A stretch of DNA of 64,000 nt from Hymenobacter aranciens. Lineage in GTDB: Bacteria; Bacteroidota; Bacteroidia; Cytophagales; Hymenobacteraceae. The stretch is from assembly GCF_030580865.1 (NCBI RefSeq), contig NZ_JAUQSY010000011.1:62001-126000 (forward strand). The letters run 5' to 3'. Positions within the stretch are counted from its first letter, which is position 1. Every line of letters starts with the position of its first letter. Below are positions 17,319 through 24,588 of this stretch, one piece after another. Position numbers and translations under genes: made by a program. The notes under the pieces were generated by a model. The model ran no database searches, was not told where the DNA came from, and was given only the letters and a program-made list of their open reading frames with translations.

Positions 17319-17911
17319 AGAAGCCGGGACGGGTGCTGACGGTGGGGCTGATTGGGGAGAACCCCAATGATACCGACGCGGTGGTAGAGCTGCTGAATCA
17401 TCGATACGCGGGGCGTTTCACGGCTTTTCAGCTGGTGAAGCGCCAGACTGGTGACCGGCTGGGCAGCGCCAAAACGCAGCGGATGTTAGCCTCGAACTAC
17501 GAACAAAAGAAGCCACGGCTGGTGGTGTACATCCGCGATTTGGATGCGCCGGATTCGGATGCAGCCAAGCACAGGGAGCGGCAGCAGGAGTTTGCGGATA
17601 TTAAAAAGGTAGTGGGAAAGGAGGCTCTGTTCCTGCTACACATTCAGCAATTCGAGGCGCTACTATGGGCCGATATTGAGACGTTCAATCGGCATTATGG
17701 GGTATCGCTGACGGCGAAGGGCGACCCAACGACAATAAAAGAGCCGAAGCTGAAATTGATATCGGCTACCGATAAGCCGAAAGCCGGTAAACGGTATTCG
17801 CCCAATCACAGCGCCGAATTAGCGGCGAAGCTTGATTACGACGAATTACTGCGTAAATGCTCCTACTTCCGGGAATTCGATGCGGCCTTTGCGGCGAAGC
17901 TGCCGAAATAA
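17315..17911 (+). CDS. TOPRIM-like (DUF4276/RloB-type) partner of the ATPase
   Basis: A 198-residue protein translated from an ATG overlapping the ATPase stop. LIGENPNDTD (Glu15) and YIRDLDAPDSD (Asp75, Asp77) fit the Glu and DxD acidic positions of TOPRIM nucleases; LHIQQFEALLWAD at 108-120 resembles the conserved Q-x-FEA-LLAD segment of DUF4276-like proteins. Such pairs, an OLD/AAA ATPase plus a small TOPRIM protein, include PARIS and AbiL-type defence systems. The nuclease assignment is inference from motifs. Its composition is mixed, GC-richer than the ATPase middle. Its stop abuts the stop of the convergent Gfo/Idh gene with no spacer. Confidence 0.7.
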   Translation: MKKPGRVLTVGLIGENPNDTDAVVELLNHRYAGRFTAFQLVKRQTGDRLGSAKTQRMLASNYEQKKPRLVVYIRDLDAPDSDAAKHRERQQEFADIKKVVGKEALFLLHIQQFEALLWADIETFNRHYGVSLTAKGDPTTIKEPKLKLISATDKPKAGKRYSPNHSAELAAKLDYDELLRKCSYFREFDAAFAAKLPK

Positions 17912-18934
17912 TTACCGCAGCGCATAAATCCGCTCAATCATCTCCACCACTTTCAGCCCCTCCAGCGCATTGGTGGTGGCGAAGCCCCGGCGCTGGATGG
18001 TATCGACCACGTTTTCGATAACCTGGACGTGGTTGGCGGCCGAGCCCTGGAAGGGGCCGTAGTCGTTGGCGGGGCTGGTGGGGGGCAGGGCGGGCATGTC
18101 GTAGCCCTGGAGGTGGCAGTACTCGACCTTGTCCATGTACTGGCCGGCGATGCGCAGGCTGCCGTGCTCGGCCACCACGGTGAGGGAGCTTTCGAGGTTG
18201 CGGTCCCACACGGCGGTGCTGTAGCTGAGCGTGCCGCTGCCGCCGCGCACGAGGTCGAAGGTGACGAGGCCGCTGTCTTCGAACTCGGTGAGGCCTTCGT
18301 GGGTGAAGTCGCGGAAGCGGGCGGTGAGGTTGGTGATGTCGCCGAACACCCAGTAGAGCAAATCGACGAAGTGGCTGAACTGGGTGAAGAGGGTGCCGCC
18401 GTCGAGGGCTTGGGTGCCTTTCCAGCCACCGGGCTTATAGTAGCGGTTGTCGCGGTTCCAGAAGCAGTTGAGCTGCACGAGGAAGATTTGGCCGAGGCGG
18501 CCTTCATCGTAGATTTGCTTGAGCCAGGCGGCGGGGGGCGAGTAGCGGTTTTGCATGACGCCGAAGACCAACCGGCCGGTTTGCAGGGCCGTGTGGACGA
18601 TGGTTTCGGCGTCGGCCTTGCGCAGGGCAATAGGCTTTTCGATGACGACGTGCAGGCCGTGGCGCAGGCCGGCGAGGGCCTGGGGGGCGTGCAGGCCGTT
18701 GGGCGTGGCTACGGTGAGCACGTCGGCGGCGGGGCCGCTTTGGAGGTAGTCTTCGAGGGAAGGGAAGAAGGGCACGCCGGGAAACTCGGCGGCGAGGCCG
18801 GCCTGGAGCTCGGCGCGCACGTCGATGAGGGCGGCGAGTTGGGCCTCGGGGTGGCGAGCCACGAGTGCAGCGTGGCGGCGGCCGATGTGGCCGAGGCCGC
18901 AGATGGCGAAGCGGACGGAATTAGTGTTTTGCAT
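17912..18934 (-). CDS. Gfo/Idh/MocA family oxidoreductase
   Basis: A 340-residue NAD(P)-dependent sugar dehydrogenase-type protein. ICGLGHIGRRHAA at residues 8-20 is the nucleotide loop, VATPNGLHAPQAL and VIEKPIAL (the EKP motif) follow, and the C-terminal half is the alpha/beta substrate domain with GGTLFTQFSHFVD near residue 180. Close relatives act on nucleotide sugars (for example WlbA-type UDP-GlcNAcA 3-dehydrogenase); the DegT aminotransferase next on the same strand, at 19253-20401, fits such a role. It could begin the transcript that follows, but a family C repeat and a short ORF stand between. Confidence 0.85.
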   Translation of the reverse strand: MQNTNSVRFAICGLGHIGRRHAALVARHPEAQLAALIDVRAELQAGLAAEFPGVPFFPSLEDYLQSGPAADVLTVATPNGLHAPQALAGLRHGLHVVIEKPIALRKADAETIVHTALQTGRLVFGVMQNRYSPPAAWLKQIYDEGRLGQIFLVQLNCFWNRDNRYYKPGGWKGTQALDGGTLFTQFSHFVDLLYWVFGDITNLTARFRDFTHEGLTEFEDSGLVTFDLVRGGSGTLSYSTAVWDRNLESSLTVVAEHGSLRIAGQYMDKVEYCHLQGYDMPALPPTSPANDYGPFQGSAANHVQVIENVVDTIQRRGFATTNALEGLKVVEMIERIYALR

Positions 18935-18964
18935 TAGCTGCTTTGCGCAAGAAATATGCGGATT

Positions 18965-19122
18965 AGCCGCAAAGCGGCGGCACGTTGGTAGCTTGAATTA
19001 ATGACTAGGTGGACAGAGCCGCAAAGCGGCGGTACTATTTGCCTGGTGAATAGTGCCGCCGCTTTGCGGCTCATGCTGGTAATGCCGTTTGATACTACCA
19101 ACATATCGCCGCTTCGCGGCTG
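18965..19122. repeat. Family C nested palindrome
   Basis: Outer AGCCGCAAAGCGGCGG-CACGTTGGTA with TACCAACATATCGCCGCTTC, inner AGAGCCGCAAAGCGGCGGTA with its complement. Same design as 4113-4280. It fills the space between the Gfo/Idh gene and the small membrane ORF. Confidence 0.85.
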
Positions 19123-19139
19123 GTTTGTAACAGAATTAA

Positions 19140-19244
19140 TTAGCACCAATCCTTAAAATAATTTGATGCAAGCCAAGTAATGAAAATTAAGAAGCTAGCA
19201 GTCATGAGCAGGTAAAACAAATACAGTTTCTTGTAGCGCTGCAT
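19140..19244 (-). CDS. Predicted 34-residue membrane peptide
   Basis: A short ORF starting 8 nt after the DegT aminotransferase stop and probably co-translated with it. The product has a basic N-terminus (MQRYKKLYLF), one hydrophobic helix of about 19 residues (FYLLMTASFLIFITWL), and a short polar tail ending KDWC. There is no known homology. It is supported by its position and signal-anchor shape only. The 18935-19252 gap holds this ORF and the family C repeat. Confidence 0.4.
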   Translation of the reverse strand: MQRYKKLYLFYLLMTASFLIFITWLASNYFKDWC

Positions 19245-19252
19245 AGCACCGT

Positions 19253-20401
19253 CTAATTACTGAACGAATGGATACGCTCAACAATGTACTCCTGCTGTTC
19301 CCCCGTCAGTAGCGGGTGAATCGGCAGCGACAGCACTTCCCGGCACAGCCGCTCGGCCACCGGGAACTGGCCCGTGCGGTAGCCCAGGTATTCATAAGCC
19401 GGCTGGGCGTGTACGGGTAAGGGGTAATAAATCATCGTGGGCACGCCGCACTGCTTGAGGTACTGCTGGAGCTCGTCGCGGCGACCGTCGGCGATTTGCA
19501 AGGTGTACTGGTGGAAGACGTGAGTGCTGCGCTCGTCGCGGGCCGGGATGCGCAGGCCGGGCAGGGCAGCGAGGGCGGCATCGTAGCGGGCGGCCACGGC
19601 CCGGCGGGCGGCGGTGTTGGCGGGCAGGCGCATCAGTTTCACGCGCAACAGGGCGGCCTGCAGGGTGTCGAGGCGCGAGTTGAGGCCGATGCGCTGGTGG
19701 TGGTACTTGCGGCTCTGGCCGTGGTTGGCGAGCTGGTAGAGCAGTTGGGCGCGGGCGGGGTCGCGGGTGAGCAGGGCGCCGCCATCGCCGAGGGCGCCGA
19801 GGTTTTTGCTGGGGAAGAAGGAGGTGGTGCCGATGGCACCGACGGCCCCTGCGTAGGAGGTTTCGCCGCTGGCGAAGCGGAAGGAGGCCCCGATGGCCTG
19901 GGCGTTGTCTTCGATGAGCGGTACGCCGTGGCGCGTGGCGATGGCGCGCAGGGCTTCCAGGTCAGCGCATTGACCGAAGAGATGCACGGCCATAATGGCG
20001 CCGGTGCGCGGCGTGAGGGCGGCTTCGACGGCGGCAGGGTCGATGTTAAACGTGCCGGGTAGTACATCAACCAGCACGGGCTTCAAGCCCAACAAGGCGG
20101 CGGCCTCTAGCGTGGCTACGTAGGTGAAAGCGGGGATGATGACCTCGGCCCCGGCGGGCAGGTCGAGGGCCATGAGGGCCAGGGTGAGGGCGTCGGTGCC
20201 GTTGGCGCAGGGCACCACGTGGGTGCCGCCCAGGTACTCGCCCAGCTCGGCGGCAAAGCGCTGCACGGCGGGGCCCTGGATGAAGGCAGCTTCGGCCAGG
20301 GTGGCTTGCAGGGCTTCGTTGAGGGCGGGCTGCAGGGCGGCATGTTCGGCCGCCAGGTCAAGTAGTTGGATGGGGGAGGGCGGCGCAGGCAGAATGGACA
20401 C
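19253..20401 (-). CDS. DegT/DnrJ/EryC1/StrS family aminotransferase
   Basis: A 382-residue PLP enzyme transferring an amino group onto a nucleotide-linked keto-sugar. CANGTDALTLALMAL binds the PLP phosphate, IPAFTYVAT and DVLPGTFNID follow, IEDNAQAIGA holds the PLP-pyridine Asp, and FFPSKNLGALGDGG contains the Schiff-base Lys. The start is uncertain. A GTG at 20401 begins VSILPAPPSPIQLLDL, right before the conserved region; a longer frame runs on opposite the lipoprotein gene and is not credible. With the Gfo/Idh gene next on this strand it suggests nucleotide-sugar modification for a surface glycan. Confidence 0.9.
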   Translation of the reverse strand: MSILPAPPSPIQLLDLAAEHAALQPALNEALQATLAEAAFIQGPAVQRFAAELGEYLGGTHVVPCANGTDALTLALMALDLPAGAEVIIPAFTYVATLEAAALLGLKPVLVDVLPGTFNIDPAAVEAALTPRTGAIMAVHLFGQCADLEALRAIATRHGVPLIEDNAQAIGASFRFASGETSYAGAVGAIGTTSFFPSKNLGALGDGGALLTRDPARAQLLYQLANHGQSRKYHHQRIGLNSRLDTLQAALLRVKLMRLPANTAARRAVAARYDAALAALPGLRIPARDERSTHVFHQYTLQIADGRRDELQQYLKQCGVPTMIYYPLPVHAQPAYEYLGYRTGQFPVAERLCREVLSLPIHPLLTGEQQEYIVERIHSFSN

Positions 20402-20581
20402 GAGGAGCGGGGAAGAGGAGTTAGGCTCAAAGATAGAAACCGGCCCGGCGGGGCCGGCGGCACGGGCCGGAGATAACCCCGACCGGAAGCTCTGCGTTAG
20501 AAACGGCCGGCGGGCAGTTGCATTGCCCTGCTGGTTTACATTTTCCATCCGCTCCGTCCGGAGCCTTAGTTCTGAATTCCC

Positions 20582-21433
20582 ATGCTGAAAAAGCACCTCA
20601 CCCTCTCCGCCCTGGCCGCCGCGTTGCTGCTGGGCGGCAGCACCATCGTCACCAGCTGCTCGCAGGCCGAAAAGCAGGAAGCCTCGGCCGACAGTCAGCA
20701 GGCCTACAATGATTTCCAAACCTTCGTGGCCAATACCGAGGCCAAAGTTGATGCCGTGGGCGACGAACTGGAGGCCGATTACGACCGCGAAACTGCCGAG
20801 CTCAAGGCCGACTACGACGCCAAATCGGCCGCCGTGGATAAGTACGCCGAGCAGTACGACGACGCCCGCCGCCAGGAAATGCAGGCCCTGCGCGACCGTT
20901 ACCAGGCCGCCTACGCCAAGCGCGAAGCCGCCTGGAACAGCCGCAGCACCGCTACCGCCGATGGCGCGGTGGTGATGGGCCAATACTACAAGCCCAGCAA
21001 CCCCGCCGCTACGGTGACGGCCACCAACGCCCGCTCGGTATACGAAGGCTTTGTGTCTACTGTAAAAGCGCATAAAGAGCAATACGACATCAATGATTGG
21101 CGCAACGTGAACAATGAATGGCGCGCCCTCGACGAAGCCTACGACAAGGTGAAGGGCGACATTCCGGCCCGCGACCTGGCCGCCATCCAGAAATCCAAGC
21201 TGGAGTATGCCGGGGTAAAATCCTGGGATAAAACCAAACTGCGGGCCGAGCAGGGCGCCGATGCCGTTAGCAGTGAGGCCAAACAAGAAACCGCCGAAGC
21301 CAAGGCCGAAACTGCCGATGAGCGCAGCAAAGTGCGCCGGGCCGCCGACAACACCGCTCACGACGTGAAGAAAGCCGGTAAAGCCGTTGGCGGCGCCGTA
21401 AAAGACGTGTTTGACGGCAAGGACGACAAATAA
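20582..21433 (+). CDS. Coiled-coil lipoprotein
   Basis: A 283-residue predicted lipoprotein. Residues 1-25 form a type II signal peptide with lipobox IVTSC (Cys26). Most of the mature protein is Ala/Glu/Lys/Asp-rich and helical (AYNDFQTFVANTEAKVDAV, DDARRQEMQALRDRYQAAY). The C-terminal third is repetitive (AEAKAETADE, AGKAVGGAVKDVFDGKDDK), reminiscent of stress-related LEA/YtxH-like tails. It is likely attached to the inner or outer membrane facing the periplasm; no enzymatic motif is visible. It is divergent from the aminotransferase gene and followed by a terminator. Confidence 0.75.
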   Translation: MLKKHLTLSALAAALLLGGSTIVTSCSQAEKQEASADSQQAYNDFQTFVANTEAKVDAVGDELEADYDRETAELKADYDAKSAAVDKYAEQYDDARRQEMQALRDRYQAAYAKREAAWNSRSTATADGAVVMGQYYKPSNPAATVTATNARSVYEGFVSTVKAHKEQYDINDWRNVNNEWRALDEAYDKVKGDIPARDLAAIQKSKLEYAGVKSWDKTKLRAEQGADAVSSEAKQETAEAKAETADERSKVRRAADNTAHDVKKAGKAVGGAVKDVFDGKDDK

Positions 21434-21456
21434 CGCGTAGTTCCGAGATAACCCAC

Positions 21457-21494
21457 AAGACCGGTTTCCTACTTTTAGGAGGCTGGTCTTTTTC
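21457..21494. terminator. Hairpin terminator
   Basis: AAGACCGGTTTCCT pairs imperfectly with AGGAGGCTGGTCTT around an ACTTTT loop, followed by TTTTTC. It lies between the convergent lipoprotein and glycosyltransferase genes. Confidence 0.75.
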
Positions 21495-21496
21495 GT

Positions 21497-22390
21497 TCAG
21501 TCTAACTCGCGCAGCAGCCAGTAGAGCTTCAGCAAATCAAGGTTTCGTAGGCGTGGCTGAGCTGACAGCAACTGCCGTCGCAACCGGGACGCCACTACGT
21601 ACAATGTAGTGAGTGCCAATGCCCCCAGCCCCCGCCGCCGCAACTGCAATGCCGTTTGGAGCAGCCGCGAATCGGCACCCAACCCGTCTTCCCGGTAGAC
21701 CTGGGCCAGATTGCTCACTGCCTGCTCACTTTTAGCCAGAAACACGGCCGCAGGCTCCAGGCCATCGTGTAACACCGGGTTATCGAGGTGTAGCACCGGC
21801 ACCTTCGCCGCCGCCAGCTCTACGCCAAATTTCGTGTCTTCGTGGCCGTAGCCCGTCAGCCGCTCATCCAAAGGGAATTGCCGAAAAACGTCGGCGCGAA
21901 TCAGCGCGTTGTTAATAGTTAATTGGCCATAAAGTGCCGCCTGGCGCACGGCGGCGGGCCGCGCCTCGCGCTCCCGGCCGTAGAGCCAGCGCAGGTATAA
22001 GGCAGCATCGGCGGGCGGGGTGGCTTCGTAGCAAGTGCCCCCAATGAGCACGGCCGCTTGGTGGCGGGCCTCAGCGTAGCGGGCCAGAAATTGCTGGTCG
22101 GGCAGCAGACTGTCGTTGTCGAGCAGCAGCAGCCACTCGTGTTGCGAGGCGGCTGCCAATTGATTGCGCACTTTGGCGCGGCCCACATTCTGTGGTAATT
22201 CGCGGTAAACTACCCCTGGTAAAGCTGCTAACAGCCGGTTTTGAAGTCGAAACTCTTCCGCCGAGCCGTCGTCCAGTAAAATAATTTCCAGCGGCCCCAG
22301 CCAGTCGGTGCGTTGGTCCAGCAGCGAATCAATTAATTCGGTAACTGCTCGATTATACACCGGAATTAATACCGATAATCCGGCCGCCAT
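21497..22390 (-). CDS. Family 2 glycosyltransferase
   Basis: A 297-residue GT-A fold enzyme. SVLIPVYNRA opens the nucleotide-binding domain, IILLDDGSAEE gives the first Asp pair, NVGRAKVRNQLAAA is the typical helix after it, and LLLLDNDSLLP contains the DxD-like metal site. DERLTGYGHEDTKFGVEL is the ED acceptor-site motif of chondroitin-polymerase-like GT2 enzymes. The C-terminus is basic, without clear transmembrane helices. It probably adds sugars to a surface polysaccharide. It is last in a minus-strand run with transaldolase, the 67-residue protein and ftsE. Confidence 0.85.
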   Translation of the reverse strand: MAAGLSVLIPVYNRAVTELIDSLLDQRTDWLGPLEIILLDDGSAEEFRLQNRLLAALPGVVYRELPQNVGRAKVRNQLAAASQHEWLLLLDNDSLLPDQQFLARYAEARHQAAVLIGGTCYEATPPADAALYLRWLYGREREARPAAVRQAALYGQLTINNALIRADVFRQFPLDERLTGYGHEDTKFGVELAAAKVPVLHLDNPVLHDGLEPAAVFLAKSEQAVSNLAQVYREDGLGADSRLLQTALQLRRRGLGALALTTLYVVASRLRRQLLSAQPRLRNLDLLKLYWLLRELD

Positions 22391-22393
22391 TTT

Positions 22394-22424
22394 CTTAATT
22401 AATAATTACTAATTATTAATTAAG
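22394..22424. repeat. Short heptamer palindrome (family E, AT type)
   Basis: CTTAATTAATAATTA-C-TAATTATTAATTAAG, 31 bp, near-perfect palindrome readable as four 7-bp units of TAATTAA type. It contains the ftsE stop codon and fills the gap to the glycosyltransferase start. Confidence 0.75.
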
Positions 22425-23099
22425 ACTCCTCGCCGAATCCAGTAGCTGCCCATCCTTGCAGGTCAGCACCCGGTGCGGATATTTATCAATCAACTGAAAA
22501 TTGTGCGTCGCCATCAGAATAGCGGTGCCCGAATTATTAATTTCCGCAAACAGCCGCATGATATCGTCCGATACTTCGGGGTCGAGGTTGCCGGTGGGCT
22601 CATCCGCCAATAACAGTACTGGCTCATTGAGCATGGCACGGGCAATGACCACGCGTTGCTGCTCGCCGCCCGAGAGGCGGTGCGGCAGGCGGTTGGTGGC
22701 GCCCGTCAAACCCACGCGGCCTAGTACGTCGATGATGCGCTGCTGCTTGCTGGTCTTGGTTTTCCAGCCCGTGGCGTTGAGCACGAACAGCAGGTTTTCG
22801 GCCACCGTGCGGTCTGAAAGGAGCTGAAAGTCCTGAAATACAATGCCCAGTTTGCGCCGCAAGTAGGGGATTTTGCTGGCTGGCAGCTTCGGCAATGCAA
22901 AGCCAGCCACGGTGCCGCTACCACTTAGCAGCGGCAAATCGGCATACAAGGTCTTGAGCAGCGACGACTTGCCGGAGCCCGTGCGGCCCACCAGATAGGA
23001 AAACTCGCTCTTTTGCAGCGCAAACGACACGTCGGCCAGCACGGGCTGTCCTTCCTGCTGAATAGTCGCTTCGCGCAATTCCAGTACGGGCTCAGTCAT
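22416..23099 (-). CDS. ftsE: ABC transporter ATP-binding protein, FtsE-like
   Basis: A 227-residue ABC ATPase. Walker A GRTGSGKSSLLK near residue 38, Q-loop IVFQDFQLL, signature LSGGEQQRV, Walker B LLLADEPTGNLDP, and switch His in MATHNFQLI. The size and GLTG/RLPHRLSGGEQQR context fit FtsE, which with FtsX controls septal peptidoglycan hydrolases. No ftsX is next to it, as is common in Bacteroidota, so the partner is elsewhere. A LolD/MacB-type exporter ATPase is the alternative. The 67-residue gene ends 9 nt upstream. Confidence 0.8.
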   Translation of the reverse strand: MTEPVLELREATIQQEGQPVLADVSFALQKSEFSYLVGRTGSGKSSLLKTLYADLPLLSGSGTVAGFALPKLPASKIPYLRRKLGIVFQDFQLLSDRTVAENLLFVLNATGWKTKTSKQQRIIDVLGRVGLTGATNRLPHRLSGGEQQRVVIARAMLNEPVLLLADEPTGNLDPEVSDDIMRLFAEINNSGTAILMATHNFQLIDKYPHRVLTCKDGQLLDSARSLN

Positions 23100-23108
23100 A
23101 AGCGGGGT

Positions 23109-23312
23109 TTACAGCGCCAACGGGCGCAATTTGCCGAACTCCAGCCCTTCAATCACTGCCGCCAGTTCAGTTTCCTTGCCCTCCAGGCCGTAGCGGTGCA
23201 GGTCTTTCAGGGGCCGGTCGGCGCGGAAATAGGCAATGAGCACAAACTGCTCGTCGCGGAGCTGAATGTAATCGGGGATTTTGGCCTTGCCTTTTACTTT
23301 GATGATGTACAC
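23109..23312 (-). CDS. Short conserved-looking protein upstream of ftsE
   Basis: A 67-residue soluble protein, MYIIKVKGKAKIPDYIQLRD at the N-terminus, with alternating strand-like segments and no recognised domain. Codon use matches the neighbours and spacing to ftsE is only 9 nt, so it appears to be a real operon member between transaldolase and ftsE. The leading EQFVLIAYFRADRPLKDL stretch suggests a small beta-rich fold. Function unknown. Confidence 0.7.
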   Translation of the reverse strand: MYIIKVKGKAKIPDYIQLRDEQFVLIAYFRADRPLKDLHRYGLEGKETELAAVIEGLEFGKLRPLAL

Positions 23313-23320
23313 GATGGGGA

Positions 23321-23409
23321 AGTTATGAGTTAAAAGTTATGAGTTTTGAGTTACTGGTTACGAGTGGTCGACAGACAATTCATAACTCATAACTTTTAAC
23401 TCATAACTC
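23321..23409. repeat. Family E heptamer palindrome
   Basis: Left arm of GTTATGA/GTTAAAA-like 7-bp units and a right arm CATAACTCATAACTTTTAAC, separated by CTGGTTACGAGTGGTCGACA-like sequence. It lies between the transaldolase gene and the 67-residue gene, both read right to left. Confidence 0.85.
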
Positions 23410-23413
23410 ACCA

Positions 23414-24070
23414 TTACGCGTTTGCTTTCTTGTGGTCGGCCAGGAAGGTGGCCAGGCCACTGTCCGTCAGCGGATGCTTCAGCAAGCCGGTGATGACGTT
23501 AAGCGGGCAGGTCACCACGTCGGCGCCAATTTCGGCGCACTGGATGAGGTGCGGGACGTGGCGCACCGAGGCGGCCAACACTTCGGTGGCATAGCCGTAG
23601 TTACCGAAAATCTGCACGATTTGCTCGATGAGCTGCAGGCCGTCGGCTCCGATGTCGTCGAGCCGACCCACGAACGGCGACACGTAGGTGGCGCCGGCTT
23701 TGGCGGCCAGCAGGGCCTGGCCGGCCGAGAAAATCAGGGTGCAGTTGGTGCGGATGCCTTTGTCGGAGAAGTACTTGATAGCCTTCACGCCGTCCTTAAT
23801 CATGGGCACTTTCACCACGATGTTGGGGTGCAGGTCGGCCAGTTCCTCGCCTTCGCGGATGATTTCGTCGTAGGTGGTGGCAATCACTTCGGCCGAAACG
23901 TCGCCGTCGCAGATTTCGCAAATCTGGCGGTAGTGGGCCATCACGGCGTCCACGCCTTTGATGCCTTCTTTGGCCATCAGCGAGGGGTTGGTGGTTACGC
24001 CGTCGAGTACGCCGAGGGCTACGGCTTCGCGGATTTCGTCGAGGTTGGCGGTGTCGATGAAGAACTTCAT
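23414..24070 (-). CDS. tal: Transaldolase, small (TAL/MipB) type
   Basis: A 218-residue enzyme of the fructose-6-phosphate aldolase/transaldolase subfamily. Schiff-base Lys87 lies in NIVVKVPM; FFIDTANL and GVTTNPSL are the first strands of the TIM barrel. Glu61 (SAEVIA) and Phe133 (YVSPFVGR) occupy positions where true FSA has Gln and Tyr, so transaldolase activity is expected. It would work in the non-oxidative pentose phosphate pathway, supplying fructose-6-phosphate to pgi (7013-8707). It is the first gene of a possible operon with the 67-residue gene, ftsE and a glycosyltransferase. Confidence 0.9.
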   Translation of the reverse strand: MKFFIDTANLDEIREAVALGVLDGVTTNPSLMAKEGIKGVDAVMAHYRQICEICDGDVSAEVIATTYDEIIREGEELADLHPNIVVKVPMIKDGVKAIKYFSDKGIRTNCTLIFSAGQALLAAKAGATYVSPFVGRLDDIGADGLQLIEQIVQIFGNYGYATEVLAASVRHVPHLIQCAEIGADVVTCPLNVITGLLKHPLTDSGLATFLADHKKANA

Positions 24071-24079
24071 GGGGGAGGG

Positions 24080-24166
24080 GGTTGGTAGTCGGTAGTGAGT
24101 ACGTAGTAGTCAGAACAACTCAGCCGGAAAATCGGCTTACCGACTACTGAATACTTCCTGCCGACC
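24080..24166. repeat. Imperfect heptamer palindrome (family E)
   Basis: Units TTGGTAG, TCGGTAG, TGAGTAC, GTAGTAG on the left and CCGACTACTGAATACTTCCTG on the right, with mismatches. It lies just upstream of the transaldolase gene. The 24071-24588 gap otherwise holds the SRP RNA gene, family B repeats and promoters. Confidence 0.55.
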
Positions 24167-24255
24167 AAAAAGGATTCGGCCCCAAAGCTACTCACTGCAT
24201 CGCCAACTGACGAACGGAGCAAACCCTGGGGCCGACACGAAAAGACAAAAAAAAG

Positions 24256-24344
24256 CAAGCCAAAATCGCACCGCTACAACCACCTACCCTTGCTACCTTC
24301 CGGTCCTGGGGGAGTTCAGCAGGAGCTGGTCGTTCTGACTTGCC
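24256..24344 (-). ncRNA. ffs: Small signal recognition particle RNA
   Basis: About 89 nt on the minus strand. It contains the nearly invariant SRP loop sequence CAGGACCGGAAGGTAGCA, which binds Ffh, the same region as CAGGTCCGGAAGGAAGCAGC in E. coli 4.5S RNA. The ends pair (GCAAGTC at the 5' end, GGCTTGC at the 3' end) and a run of nine T residues follows as terminator. A TACCTTTG promoter element sits directly upstream. The size fits the bacterial small SRP RNA that lacks an Alu domain. Confidence 0.9.
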
Positions 24345-24349
24345 GCTGC

Positions 24350-24379
24350 AAAGGTACGCAATGATTCAGCGAGAACAAA
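24350..24379 (-). promoter_or_regulatory. Promoter of the SRP RNA
   Basis: On the minus strand TTTG (24376-24379), 18 nt, then TACCTTTG (24350-24357), 5 nt before the predicted 5' end of the RNA. This agrees well with the Bacteroidota TTTG/TAnnTTTG promoter. The TTTG lies in the first bases of a family B repeat. Confidence 0.7.
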
Positions 24380-24445
24380 GCTCCCCTCCTTGGAAAGGAG
24401 GGGATGTGAGCCGCGAAGAGCGGCGAACGGGGGTGGTTCGCCCGT
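24370..24445. repeat. Family B repeat
   Basis: GAGAACAAAGCTCCCCTCC, hairpin, GGATGTGAGCCGCGAAGAGC, CGAACGGGGGTGGTTCGCCC. A degenerate inverted half (TATCCCCTCC-CTGAAAAGCAGGGGAGCTTCG) follows at 24533-24568. Confidence 0.85.
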
Positions 24446-24532
24446 CGGAACGAAGCCCGAACGAAAGTAGCCCAGCGTATTACATCACCCACCAACTTTC
24501 TTGCCCGAACCAACCCAATTTTTGCCGCACAA

Positions 24533-24568
24533 AAATATCCCCTCCCTGAAAAGCAGGGGAGCTTCGTG
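24533..24568. repeat. Degenerate half of a family B repeat
   Basis: AATATCCCCTCC-CTGAAAAGCAGGGGAGCTTC, with the usual central TTTCCAAGGA replaced. It ends only 4 nt before the guaA -7 element. Confidence 0.65.
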
Positions 24569-24571
24569 CCC

Positions 24572-24579
24572 TACCTTTG
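24572..24579 (+). promoter_or_regulatory. Predicted -7 element of guaA
   Basis: TACCTTTG, a perfect TAnnTTTG match, whose last G is 9 nt before the guaA ATG. Transcription would start within about 0-5 nt of the start codon, giving a near-leaderless mRNA. Confidence 0.6.
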
Positions 24580-24588
24580 TGCCCCAAT

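Noticed and set aside
19253..21361. A 702-codon minus-strand open frame covering the DegT gene and beyond
   Set aside because: Only the part up to 20401 has aminotransferase sequence; the rest is Gly/Val-rich antisense of the lipoprotein gene.
24301..24344. SRP RNA on the plus strand
   Set aside because: The conserved GGACCGGAAGG loop, end pairing and T-run terminator only work on the minus strand.
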